This document shows, in pieces, positions 16,514 to 24,477 of a DNA stretch of 64,000 nucleotides. The stretch spans positions 4,898,001-4,962,000 of the forward strand of contig NSGV01000001.1 in the NCBI GenBank assembly GCA_002300355.1. Reading direction: 5' to 3'. The notes under the pieces were generated by a model. It had not been told where the DNA came from. It was given only the letters and a program-made list of their open reading frames with translations, and did not search any database. Position numbers and translations under genes: made by a program. Source of the DNA: Streptomyces sp. TLI_235 (GTDB lineage Bacteria > Actinomycetota > Actinomycetes > Streptomycetales > Streptomycetaceae). How positions within the stretch are numbered: the first letter of the stretch is position 1; every line of letters starts with the position of its first letter.

Positions 16514-17758
16514 ATGACGGATCTGGCGCATCCATCCGATCACCCGCACACCTCGCGGGACGCGCGCTCCCGCGACACGCACGGGAGCGGAACGGCCCCC
16601 GAAGGCCACACGCACGGCCACGACCCAGGCCACCCCCACGAGCACCACCGCCACCCCGAACACCACCAGGACGATCACCGGCACGACGAGCACCACCACA
16701 GTCACGACCGCGACGGCCGGCACCACCACACCCACGGCCGCACCCACGGCCACACGCGAGGCCGTCCCCACGGCCGGGACGGCGTGCTCGCCCGGCTCGG
16801 CCACCTGCTGCGTCCGCACTCCCACCACGCCTCCGACAAGGTCGACGAGGCGATGGAGACCTCGGCCGACGGATTGCGGACCCTGTGGATCTCTCTCCTC
16901 GTCCTCGTCGCCACCGCCGCCCTGCAGGCGGGCGTGGTGATGCTCTCGGACTCGGTCGCACTCCTCGGTGACACCGTGCACAACGTCGCGGACGCGCTGA
17001 CCGCCGTTCCGCTCGGTCTCGCCTTCCTCCTCGGCCGCCGTGCCGCGAACCGCACCTACACCTATGGCTACGGACGGGCCGAGGACCTCGCAGGCGTGGC
17101 CGTGGTGGCCACCGTCGCGGCGTCCGCCGTGCTGGCCGCCGTGACCGCCGTCGACCGGCTGCTCCACCCACAACCGGTCAGCCATGTCTGGGCGGTGGCG
17201 GTTGCGGCGGTGGTGGGCTGCCTGGGCAACGAGTGGGTGGCACGTTACCGCATCCGCACCGGCCGCCGGATCGGTTCGGCCGCGCTGGTCGCGGACGGCA
17301 TCCACGCACGCGCCGACGGCCTCACCTCGCTGGCCGTCCTGCTCGGCGCGGGCGGCTCCGCACTGGGCTGGCGGGCTGCGGATCCGCTGGTCGGGCTGGT
17401 GATCACCGCCGCGATACTGGCGGTACTGCGCAGCTCCGTCCGGGAGGTCGGCCGCCGGTTGATGGACGGCGTCGAGCCCGCGCTGGTGGACGCCGCCGAG
17501 CGCGGGTTGCGGGACGTGGAGGGCGTGCGCGCGGTCGGCGCGCTGCGGATGCGCTGGGTGGGCCACGCCCTCCGGGCGGAGGCGGACGTGGCCGTCGACG
17601 GGACGCTCACCGTGGCCGAGGGCCACCGGGTCGCGGAGGCCGCCGAACGAGCACTGAAGCGGGCCGTGCCCCGGCTCGTCGCCGTCACCGTGCACATCGA
17701 CACCGTCGAACCCGAGACGGCGACGGCCGACCCGGAGCTACGGGCCGCCCTGCCCTGA
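16514..17758 (+). CDS. Cation diffusion facilitator (Zn/Co-type exporter) with His-rich N-terminus
   Basis: 414 residues. CDF proteins export divalent metals in exchange for protons. Residues 1-105 contain 31 histidines, a cytosolic metal-buffering extension. Six helices follow. The two metal-site HxxxD pairs are H156/D160 (helix 2) and H264/D268 (helix 5), the pattern of Zn2+ (and Co2+) transporters. A C-terminal ferredoxin-like domain (REVGRRLMDGVEPALVDAAERGL) completes the family fold. ATG 16514 was chosen over GTG 16505 because GGGG lies between them. A palindrome upstream may bind a metal sensor. Confidence 0.9.
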   Translation: MTDLAHPSDHPHTSRDARSRDTHGSGTAPEGHTHGHDPGHPHEHHRHPEHHQDDHRHDEHHHSHDRDGRHHHTHGRTHGHTRGRPHGRDGVLARLGHLLRPHSHHASDKVDEAMETSADGLRTLWISLLVLVATAALQAGVVMLSDSVALLGDTVHNVADALTAVPLGLAFLLGRRAANRTYTYGYGRAEDLAGVAVVATVAASAVLAAVTAVDRLLHPQPVSHVWAVAVAAVVGCLGNEWVARYRIRTGRRIGSAALVADGIHARADGLTSLAVLLGAGGSALGWRAADPLVGLVITAAILAVLRSSVREVGRRLMDGVEPALVDAAERGLRDVEGVRAVGALRMRWVGHALRAEADVAVDGTLTVAEGHRVAEAAERALKRAVPRLVAVTVHIDTVEPETATADPELRAALP

Positions 17759-17766
17759 TCCTGCCC

Positions 17767-17830
17767 GCCCTGACACCCGCGCGCCCTGACACCCGCGCGC
17801 CCTGACACCCGCGCGCCCTGACACCCGCCC
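17767..17830. repeat. Four tandem copies of a 16-bp unit
   Basis: GCCCTGACACCCGCGC starts at 17767, 17783 and 17799, with a slightly changed fourth copy at 17815. The array lies just after the CDF gene stop codon and has no spacer structure, so it is a simple tandem repeat, not a CRISPR array. Confidence 0.85.
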
Positions 17831-17881
17831 GTCCGGGCGCCCGCCGTGCCTTCGTCGCGGCGGGCGGAGGCCGAAAATAAT

Positions 17882-17900
17882 CCCTGATCGTGTATCAGGG
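17882..17900. promoter_or_regulatory. Palindrome upstream of a secreted-protein gene
   Basis: CCCTGAT and ATCAGGG arms flank a CGTGT centre. It sits in an unusually AT-richer patch 68 bases before the ATG at 17969, suggesting an operator for that gene. Confidence 0.45.
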
Positions 17901-17968
17901 TGGCGTCCGGGCAAGGTCCGGGCTCTCACCGATGTCGGCCGAAATTTTTGCGCGGCAGGCTGGCCGAC

Positions 17969-18865
17969 ATGGAAATCGACGCCACCACCACGCCGCACAC
18001 CGACCACCGCCGCCCCGCGGACCCCGTCGGGACGGTTGCCGTCGGGACGGGCCGTGCGGGCCGCGGCCGGACCCGCCGCGCCGGGCTCACAGCCGTCGCC
18101 GCCCTCGCGGCCACCGGGCTCGCCCTGGCCGTCCCTGCCGCGGCCCACGCCGCCGACGCCGCACCTTCCGGTCCGTCCGGCGCTGCCACGGCCACCGTCA
18201 GGGCCAACGCCGCCTCCGCGGCCGGGACCCCGGAGGCGGAACTGGCTGCGCTGGAGGCCGGCTACGCCGACTGCCCGGAACTCCCGCAGGGCGTCGACCC
18301 GGCCCGCTGGCGGTGCGAGGTGCACCTGGCGACCCCGCGGGTGCGCCTCGGCGCCGCCGACCTGCCCGTCCTGCACCCGATCCTGATGGTGCACGCCGAG
18401 GGCCCGCTGGCGGACGGCACGCCCGGGCAGGTCTGGGGCGGCTGGCACAGCGGCGGCCCGGCCGCGGTACCGGGCGGTCTGACCGGTACCCCGGCGGGCG
18501 ACCGCAGCCCACTGCTTGGCCTGGCCCTGGAGGCGGAGTACGGCGGGGCCTCCGACTTCTACACCGGCACCATGGACATGCGCTTCCGGCTGTCCGGGCC
18601 GCTGCTGCCGCACGGCTGCACGGTCGGCCGGAGCACCCCGGTGTCGATGCACTTCCAGCGGGCGGGTTCCTCGGAGTGGGTCTCCCGGAACCCGCCGCTG
18701 ATCCACTTCTCGGCGTACGACGACACGTTCGCCGTCCCCGCGCCGGAGGGCTGCGGCCCGCTCACCGGGCTGCTGTCCCGTCGGCTCGGCCTTCCGGCGG
18801 CGGGCGGCAACCTGCTGTCCTACGACGCGAGTTACACCTTCAGGACGTACGACCGGCTGCACTGA
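17969..18865 (+). CDS. Secreted protein of unknown function
   Basis: 298 residues. A long twin-arginine-like leader (HRRPADP... then GRTRRAGLTAVAALAATGLALAVPAAAHA) gives export, with cleavage near residue 63. The mature part is about 230 residues with four cysteines and is beta-rich (LHPILMVHAEG, MDMRFRLSGPLL, IHFSAYDDTFAVPAPEGCG). ATG 17969 is used because the leader starts there. I recognise no domain. Its 3' end overlaps the end of the convergent gene by 26 bases. Confidence 0.7.
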   Translation: MEIDATTTPHTDHRRPADPVGTVAVGTGRAGRGRTRRAGLTAVAALAATGLALAVPAAAHAADAAPSGPSGAATATVRANAASAAGTPEAELAALEAGYADCPELPQGVDPARWRCEVHLATPRVRLGAADLPVLHPILMVHAEGPLADGTPGQVWGGWHSGGPAAVPGGLTGTPAGDRSPLLGLALEAEYGGASDFYTGTMDMRFRLSGPLLPHGCTVGRSTPVSMHFQRAGSSEWVSRNPPLIHFSAYDDTFAVPAPEGCGPLTGLLSRRLGLPAAGGNLLSYDASYTFRTYDRLH

Positions 18866-19619
18866 CGCCGGCCCCGGCGGTCCGCCGGCCGTGGCCGCCG
18901 CCGACCCGCTGCCCCGCGGCCGCCGGGACACCGGACCGCTCGCGGGCCGCCGACCCAACGCCGACCGCTCCCACGCCGACCGCTCCAACAGCGGCCACCC
19001 CGGCACCGACCGCCCCGGCGCCGGCCGGCGCCGCACCGGCCGGCGAGGCAGCCGCCACGGAGGCGGCCGTGCCCGTGGCGCCCGCGGCGTTCGCCGCCAG
19101 TGCGGCCGCACCGGCCGCACCGGCCGCGGCCGCCGCTGCCGCCGCCGCGGCGACCGGCGCGGCGGCCTCGCGGCACGCCTGCTCCGGGATGGGCACCGCG
19201 TCCGCGGGAGCCGCCGGGACACCGTCGGGACGGGCCGCCGAGCCGTCGCCGCCCGCCGCCGGAGTCCGTCCGGTGGCCGGCTCGGTGGCCGATCCGGCGG
19301 CGCGGGTGCGGCCGAGCTCCTCGAAGGCCTCCCGGGCGGCCAGGTAGGCCTGGACGGCGGCGATGCCGTAGACCGGCTGGATCAGCTGGTGACCCTTGAA
19401 GAACGGTCGGGCGGGGGCGAATCCGGCGGCCATCACCAGGTCGCGGATCTCCGTTATCTCGGCTTCCGTGCGGGCGGTGAAGCGGACCTCCCACCCCTTC
19501 TTGTACGTGTGGCCGTCCGCGCTGCTGCGGCGGGCGAGGTCGGGCCGGCGGACGTAGCCGGGTAGACGGCCGAGGCGCAGTTGGGCGGCGCGCAGGCCGG
19601 GGATCTCGTCACGTGGCAT
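18840..19619 (-). CDS. Unknown protein with an Ala/Gly-rich C-terminal half
   Basis: 259 residues. The first ~105 are ordinary globular sequence with many charged residues (AQLRLGRLPGYVRRPDLARR, KKGWEVRFTARTEAEITEIRD, PFFKGHQLIQPVYGIAAVQAYLAAREAF). The rest is Ala/Gly/Val-rich and repetitive, including a run of alanines and AVGAVGVGAVGVG. ATG 19619 begins the conserved-looking part. The tail overlaps the convergent secreted-protein gene by 26 bases, so the true protein may be shorter in function. I do not recognise the family. Confidence 0.55.
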   Translation of the reverse strand: MPRDEIPGLRAAQLRLGRLPGYVRRPDLARRSSADGHTYKKGWEVRFTARTEAEITEIRDLVMAAGFAPARPFFKGHQLIQPVYGIAAVQAYLAAREAFEELGRTRAAGSATEPATGRTPAAGGDGSAARPDGVPAAPADAVPIPEQACREAAAPVAAAAAAAAAAGAAGAAALAANAAGATGTAASVAAASPAGAAPAGAGAVGAGVAAVGAVGVGAVGVGSAARERSGVPAAAGQRVGGGHGRRTAGAGVSAAGRTS

Positions 19620-19934
19620 GAGCCGATGGTAGGCAATCGGGCGGGTGCCGGTGGCCGGCGGGTGGTGCTTCACCGTATGGCCTTGGTCACGCTCGGTCAG
19701 TAAGCGCTGATCACGGGGTGCACTCATTCCATGATCGTTGATGTACCGATTCGATGAAAAACGGATCGTCATGTCCCAAGTCCCACCTAATCCGGCATTC
19801 GAGTGAACGTCCTATACGTCGAACGGGTGAGGGTATGGGGACTTTAGGACGGAGCCGTCCCGTTTTCGCGACGGTTAGGTAACGGGTCGTCAAGTCAGGC
19901 GTGCGATTGCGGCGGCGTTGGGGAGGGTGTTCGC
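19620..19934. other. AT-richer intergenic region with a hairpin and T-run
   Basis: This stretch divides two divergent genes and is clearly less GC-rich than its surroundings. It contains GGACGG/CCGTCC arms (19847-19860) followed by CGTTTT, which looks like an intrinsic terminator or attenuator about 70 bases upstream of the AbiEi-like gene. No open frame in it is convincing. Confidence 0.5.
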
Positions 19935-20963
19935 ATGAGCTACCGGATTCCCTCCCAGCCGCTCTCGCTCGAAGAGCTGGCGCGGCGTCAGCAGAACGTG
20001 GTCACGGCGAGCCAGCTGCGGGCGCGCGGTGTGCCCTCCCGGGTGGTCACCGAGCACTGCCGCCGCGGCGGTCCGTGGCAGCGGCTGCTGCCGCGGGTCT
20101 ACCTCCTCCAGGACGGCGACCCGACGCCGGAGCAGCGGATGTGGGCGGCCCTGCTCTACGCGGCGCAGAACGGCCGGGATGAGAGCGGCCGCGAGGGCGC
20201 CGTGATCACCGGCGCGGCGGCGCTCGCCCTGTACGGCTTCGCCTCGGTGCCCCGGTTGCCCGCGGTCACCGGCGTGGAGGTACTGGTGCCGCGGCAGCGG
20301 CGGCTGAAGGACGCGGGCACGGTCCGCATCCTGCGCACCGGGCGGGCGCTGGTGGCGCGGTCGGTGCACGGGCTCGCCTGCGCGCCGGTGGCGCGCGCGG
20401 TGGCCGACGCCGTGCGTGAGTGGACGGACACGGGGGCGTTCGACAACGGCATGGTCCGCCCGGCGCTGCTGCGGGCCCTGCTCCGCGAGGCGGTGTCCCG
20501 CGCCGAGGGCGGCTGCACCCTGCGGGAGCTGGTGGAGGAGCTCGGCGAGGCCGGGCTGCTCGCCGAGCCGCGGGTCCGCGCCGCGCTGGACGAACTCCTC
20601 GCCGCGGAGCGGGAGTCGGTGCTCGGCCGGATCGGCGAGCTGGTGGACGAATGGCTGCTGCCCGTCCCGCTGGCCGGCCCCGAGCTGCGGATGCGCGGCG
20701 GCACCTACGTCGCGGTGCCGGACCTGTACTGGCCGGAGGCAGGCGTGGCGGTGGCCGTCGACTCCGACCTGCGCTGCGTCAGCGAGGGCGAGGCGGCCTG
20801 GGTGCGCGGCGAGCAGCACCGGATGGAGTACCTGGGGGTGCGGGTGGTGTACGTCTCCGGTGCACGGGTCGCCGCGGAGCCGGACGAGGTCGGCGGCGAG
20901 CTCCGCGAGGCCTTCCGGGCCGGCGGGGCGGACGTGGTCGAGCTGGTCGTCACGGACCGCTGA
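19935..20963 (+). CDS. AbiEi-like antitoxin-domain protein
   Basis: 342 residues. The N-terminus (LEELARRQQNVVTASQLRARGVPSRVVTEHCRRGGPWQRLLPRVYLLQDG) is the winged-helix AbiEi/type IV antitoxin domain found in many actinobacterial regulators. The C-terminal part (PDLYWPEAGVAVAVDSD, then EYLGVRVVYVSG) resembles DUF559/VSR-type endonuclease folds. No AbiEii toxin (nucleotidyltransferase) lies next to it, so this is an orphan member and not a demonstrable toxin-antitoxin pair. The start at ATG 19935 follows GGGAGGG at good spacing. Confidence 0.75.
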   Translation: MSYRIPSQPLSLEELARRQQNVVTASQLRARGVPSRVVTEHCRRGGPWQRLLPRVYLLQDGDPTPEQRMWAALLYAAQNGRDESGREGAVITGAAALALYGFASVPRLPAVTGVEVLVPRQRRLKDAGTVRILRTGRALVARSVHGLACAPVARAVADAVREWTDTGAFDNGMVRPALLRALLREAVSRAEGGCTLRELVEELGEAGLLAEPRVRAALDELLAAERESVLGRIGELVDEWLLPVPLAGPELRMRGGTYVAVPDLYWPEAGVAVAVDSDLRCVSEGEAAWVRGEQHRMEYLGVRVVYVSGARVAAEPDEVGGELREAFRAGGADVVELVVTDR

Positions 20964-21008
20964 CCGCCCCGGTCGCCCCGGCATCCCCGGCAGCCGCGCG
21001 GCTCCCGG

Positions 21009-21596
21009 TCAGTGCAGCACCGGAGTGCCGTTCAACTCGACACCGGCAGTGCGCAGTTCGCCAAGGGCGGCCTCGGTGGTGCCGGCCGCGACACCGGCCG
21101 TCAGGTCGAGCAGCACCCGGGTGGCGAAGCCCTCGCGGGCGGCGTCGAGCGCGGTGGCCTTCACGCAGTGGTCGGTGGCGATGCCGACCACGTCCACCTC
21201 GGTCACGCCCCGCTCGCGCAGCCAGGCGGCCAGCGTCCCGCCGTTCTCGTCGATGCCCTCGAAGCCGCTGTACGCGGCCGAGTGCGCGCCCTTGTCGAAG
21301 ACCGCCTCGATCGCGCCCGAGGTGACCGAGGGCGCGAAGTTGGGGTGGAAGCCGACGCCCTCGGTGCCGGCCACGCAGTGCACGGGCCAGGAGGTGACGT
21401 AGTCCGGCTCGTCGGAGAAGTGCGCCCCGGGGTCGATGTGGTGGTCGCGGGTGGCGACGATGTGCGCGTAGCCGGGGGCGGCGTCGGCGATCAGGTCGGT
21501 GATGGCGGCGGCCACTTCGGCGCCGCCGCCGACGGCCAGACTGCCGCCCTCGCAGAAGTCGTTCTGCACGTCGACGACGATCAGGGCCCGGTGCAT
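21009..21596 (-). CDS. pncA: Nicotinamidase / pyrazinamidase
   Basis: 195 residues of the isochorismatase-like hydrolase family. It converts nicotinamide to nicotinate and ammonia in NAD salvage. The catalytic triad is Asp9 (VVDVQNDF), Lys102 (FDKGAHS) and Cys144 (ATDHCVKAT); metal-site residues Asp51 and His53 lie in TRDHHID. ATG 21596 starts the conserved region and follows GAGAGAAG. Upstream on the same strand is pncB, whose product uses the nicotinate made here, so the two genes form a salvage unit. Confidence 0.94.
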   Translation of the reverse strand: MHRALIVVDVQNDFCEGGSLAVGGGAEVAAAITDLIADAAPGYAHIVATRDHHIDPGAHFSDEPDYVTSWPVHCVAGTEGVGFHPNFAPSVTSGAIEAVFDKGAHSAAYSGFEGIDENGGTLAAWLRERGVTEVDVVGIATDHCVKATALDAAREGFATRVLLDLTAGVAAGTTEAALGELRTAGVELNGTPVLH

Positions 21597-21797
21597 GGCT
21601 GGCTTCTCTCGCTGTGGGGCGGTCCGCGGTGGCGGCCGCCGTCGGGGGTCGGGCGGTACGAGGCGGTGCGGGCGGTACAAGGTGGTACGGGAGTTACGGG
21701 TGGGACGTGCGGGCGGTGTGGCGGCCGTGGTGGTGCCGAGAAGACTGTAGGGAGTGGCGCGCACGGGCGGAAGGCCCGGCGGGTGCACCCGGCGGGT

Positions 21798-23126
21798 TCA
21801 CCCGGCGGCGGTCGCGCCGCTCAGCAGCTCGGTCACGATCACGGGCTCGCCCTTCGACAGCTGGGTGGCCGACATCGGGAGCGTGCCGCGGGCGCGCCGG
21901 TGGCGCTCGCGCGCCGCCTCCAGGGGTTCGCGCCCCACGACCTCGCCGTCGCGCACCAGCGGCACGTGCAGCAGCTGCGGCTCCAGCGGGGCGGGCACCG
22001 GGCCGGTGCCGACGACCTCGGCCTCGGCGACGCCGTCCGCGTCGGTGCGCCGCGCGGCCCACTTGCGGCCGCCGGTGCTGGTCTTGCCGCCGGCCGAGCG
22101 CTTGGCGACCGGCACCAGCGGACCGCCGGGCACGCTCTCCCGGGCGACCAGCTTGTAGACCATCGCGCAGGTTGGGTGGCCGCTGCCGGTGACCAGGCTG
22201 GTGCCCACGCCGTAGCCGTCGACCGGTGCGGCGGCGAGCGCGGCGATGGCGTACTCGTCGAGGTCGGAGGTGACGATGATCCGGGTCTTGTGCGCGCCCA
22301 GGTCGTCGAGTTGGCGGCGCACCCGGTGGGCGAGCAGCGTCAGGTCGCCGGAGTCGATGCGGACCGCCCCGAGGTCCGGCCCGGCCACGTCGACGGCGGT
22401 GCGGACGGCCTCGGCCAGGTCGTAGGTGTCGATGAGCAGCGTGGTGCCGCGGCCCATCGAGTCGATCTGGGCGGTGAAGGCCTCCCGCTCGCTGTCGTGC
22501 AGCAGGGTGAAGGCGTGTGCGGCGGTGCCGGTGGTCGGGATGCCGTGGGTGAAGCCGGCCTCCAGGTCGGAGGTGGCGCTGAAGCCGGCGATGTAGGCGG
22601 CGCGGGCGGCGGAGACGGCGGCGGCCTCGTGGGCCCGGCGGGCGCCCATCTCGATCACCGGGCGGTCGCCGGCGGCGGCGGTCATCCGGGAGGCCGCGGC
22701 GGCGATCGCCGAGTCGTAGTTGAGGATCGAGAGGATCAGCGTCTCCAGGATCACCGCCTCGGCGAAGCTGCCCTCGACGGTCAGCAGCGGCGAGCCGGGG
22801 AAGTACACCTCGCCCTCCGGGTAGCCGTGGATGTCGCCGGTGAAGCGGTAGTCGGCGAGGAAGCGCAGGGTCGCGTCGTCGACCACCTTCTGGTCGGCCA
22901 GCCAGTCCAGCTGGGGGCCGGTGAACCGGAAGTGCTCCACGGCGTCGAGGACCCGGCCGGTGCCGGCGACCACGCCGTAGCGGCGGCCGTTCGGCAGGCG
23001 GCGGGTGAACACCTCGAAGACCGATCGGCGGTGTGCGGCACCGCTGCGCAGGGCGGCCTGCAGCATGGTCAGCTCGTAGCGGTCGGTGAGCAGCGCGGTG
23101 GAGCGGTGCGCGGTGATGGCGTCCAT
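21798..23126 (-). CDS. pncB: Nicotinate phosphoribosyltransferase
   Basis: 442 residues. It joins nicotinate to PRPP, giving nicotinate mononucleotide in the Preiss-Handler route to NAD. Typical blocks are LLTDRYELTMLQAAL at the N-terminus, EGEVYFPGSPLLTVEG, the active-site stretch FIAGFSATSDLEA-like (AYIAGFSATSDLEAGF), DTYDLAEAVRTA, VRIDSGDL and VGTSLVTGSG. ATG 23126 starts the homologous region. It is divergent from clpS. With pncA downstream it gives a two-step path from nicotinamide to NaMN. Confidence 0.94.
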   Translation of the reverse strand: MDAITAHRSTALLTDRYELTMLQAALRSGAAHRRSVFEVFTRRLPNGRRYGVVAGTGRVLDAVEHFRFTGPQLDWLADQKVVDDATLRFLADYRFTGDIHGYPEGEVYFPGSPLLTVEGSFAEAVILETLILSILNYDSAIAAAASRMTAAAGDRPVIEMGARRAHEAAAVSAARAAYIAGFSATSDLEAGFTHGIPTTGTAAHAFTLLHDSEREAFTAQIDSMGRGTTLLIDTYDLAEAVRTAVDVAGPDLGAVRIDSGDLTLLAHRVRRQLDDLGAHKTRIIVTSDLDEYAIAALAAAPVDGYGVGTSLVTGSGHPTCAMVYKLVARESVPGGPLVPVAKRSAGGKTSTGGRKWAARRTDADGVAEAEVVGTGPVPAPLEPQLLHVPLVRDGEVVGREPLEAARERHRRARGTLPMSATQLSKGEPVIVTELLSGATAAG

Positions 23127-23276
23127 GGTGATGATGCTACTACCACTTAGCGTCAGAGTGACGATTTCTCTTGTGTGATGTTGACCCGGATTCGCTCCGA
23201 AGTCCCCCGGATGGAAGCATGAGGGCAGGGGGAGACGCGCCTTCACCCCGGTCAGCCGCAGAGGAGAGAGCCAGTC

Positions 23277-23570
23277 GTGAGTGTCGCGCCGGTCGAGATC
23301 GAGCGCCCGGAGGTCGAAAGTCTGCCGGCGGTGGAACCGGACACACCGTGGGTGACGATCGTCCACAACGACCCGGTGAATCTGATGAGCTACGTCCAGT
23401 ACGTGTTCCAGGCCTACTTCGGCTACCCGAAGGACAAGGCCAGGAAGCTCATGATGGAGGTGCACACCAAGGGGCGTGCCGTCGTCTCCAGCGGCACCCG
23501 CGAGGAGATGGAGCGCGACGTGCAGGCGATGCACGGCTACGGGCTCTGGGCCACCCTCCAGCACGACTGA
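23277..23570 (+). CDS. clpS: ATP-dependent Clp protease adaptor ClpS
   Basis: 97 residues. ClpS binds the N-terminal domain of the Clp ATPase and delivers N-degron substrates to ClpAP/ClpCP. The family core runs from about residue 25: WVTIVHNDPVNLMSYVQYVF, then a helix with KDKARKLMMEVHTKGRAVV, then GTREEMERDVQAMHGYGLWATL. The GTG at 23277 follows GAGGAGAG. DUF2017 follows, a pairing common in actinobacteria. Confidence 0.94.
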   Translation: MSVAPVEIERPEVESLPAVEPDTPWVTIVHNDPVNLMSYVQYVFQAYFGYPKDKARKLMMEVHTKGRAVVSSGTREEMERDVQAMHGYGLWATLQHD

Positions 23571-23684
23571 CCGCCCGGGCGGGCATCGTGCGTCCGGCCG
23601 GCGGGGCCCTGGCCCCGGCGCGTACGGCGACACCGATCGACACCAAGACCGAAGACCAATGCGGACGGGGCTGATTCAGGACTC

Positions 23685-24260
23685 ATGGCTGGCTTGTTCG
23701 AGAGCGCCGGCGAGGGCGCCGCGGCGATCGCGCTCGACGAGGTGGAGGCATCCATCCTCCGATCGCTGGAGGTGCAGATGCTGGAGCTGATCGGCCCCGG
23801 CCCGGGGGGCGTCTCCGAGGACCCGCTGGCCGCGCTCTTCGCCGACGGGCCGACCGAGGCGCCGGCCGACCCTGCGCTGGCCCGGCTCTTCCCCGACGCG
23901 TACGGCGAGCCGGGCGAGCCCGCCGACACGGAGACCCGGGCGATGGCGGGCGAGTTCCGCCGCTACACCGAGCTGGACCTGCGGGCCCGCAAGCGCGAGG
24001 ACGCGCTGAGCGTGGTCCGCGCGCTGGACGGGCTCGGCGGCGACGGCGGTGTGCTGACCGTCCCGGCCGTGGACTGCCCGCGCTGGCTCGGCGCCCTCAA
24101 CGACCTGCGCCTCACCCTCGGTTCCCGGCTGGACGTCACCGAGGACGACGAGGAGGGCCTGTACGGGCTGCCCGACAGCGACCCGCGCAAGCCGCTGGTG
24201 ATGGCCTACCTCTGGCTGGGCGGCATGCAGGAGTCGCTGTTGGAGGCCATGGCCGGCTGA
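23685..24260 (+). CDS. DUF2017 domain protein
   Basis: 191 residues. It matches the DUF2017 family, an actinobacterial protein nearly always encoded beside clpS. Recognisable parts are the N-terminal LDEVEASILRSLEVQMLEL, the central EFRRYTELDLRARKREDA, then RWLGALNDLRLTLGSRLDV and a C-terminal YLWLGGMQESLLEAM helix. The gene-neighbour link suggests a role with Clp-dependent proteolysis; that is inference. A very strong terminator follows 55 bases downstream. Confidence 0.9.
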   Translation: MAGLFESAGEGAAAIALDEVEASILRSLEVQMLELIGPGPGGVSEDPLAALFADGPTEAPADPALARLFPDAYGEPGEPADTETRAMAGEFRRYTELDLRARKREDALSVVRALDGLGGDGGVLTVPAVDCPRWLGALNDLRLTLGSRLDVTEDDEEGLYGLPDSDPRKPLVMAYLWLGGMQESLLEAMAG

Positions 24261-24314
24261 CTCCCCGGCGGTCCCCGGCCCTTCTCCGGCGGTTCCTCGG
24301 CCGACCCGGACGTC

Positions 24315-24353
24315 CCGAGCCCCCGTGTCCATCATGTGGACACGGGGGCTCGG
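24315..24353 (+). terminator. Strong intrinsic terminator
   Basis: Perfect 16-pair stem: 24315-24330 (CCGAGCCCCCGTGTCC) with 24338-24353, and an inner A-T pair in the seven-base spacer. It closes the clpS-DUF2017 unit before the permease gene. Confidence 0.85.
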
Positions 24354-24477
24354 CATTTCGGTCATAGGTGTCGGAATCCGGACATGGCATGCTCAATTAA
24401 CGCTCAGATGGACACCGGTATCCGGGCGTGGCGTGGTACGACTTCACCCTCCCCACGAACCCGAGGACGGTACGCCC

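Noticed and set aside
17767..17830. CRISPR-like array
   Set aside because: Units are only 16 bp and adjacent, without spacers, and no cas gene is nearby.
19935..20963. Type IV toxin-antitoxin pair
   Set aside because: Only the AbiEi-like domain is present; no AbiEii nucleotidyltransferase toxin is adjacent.
21012..23150. 712-residue plus-strand frame opposite pncA and pncB
   Set aside because: It lies wholly antisense to two clear enzyme genes and has the Gly/Ala/Arg-rich composition typical of shadow frames in GC-rich DNA.
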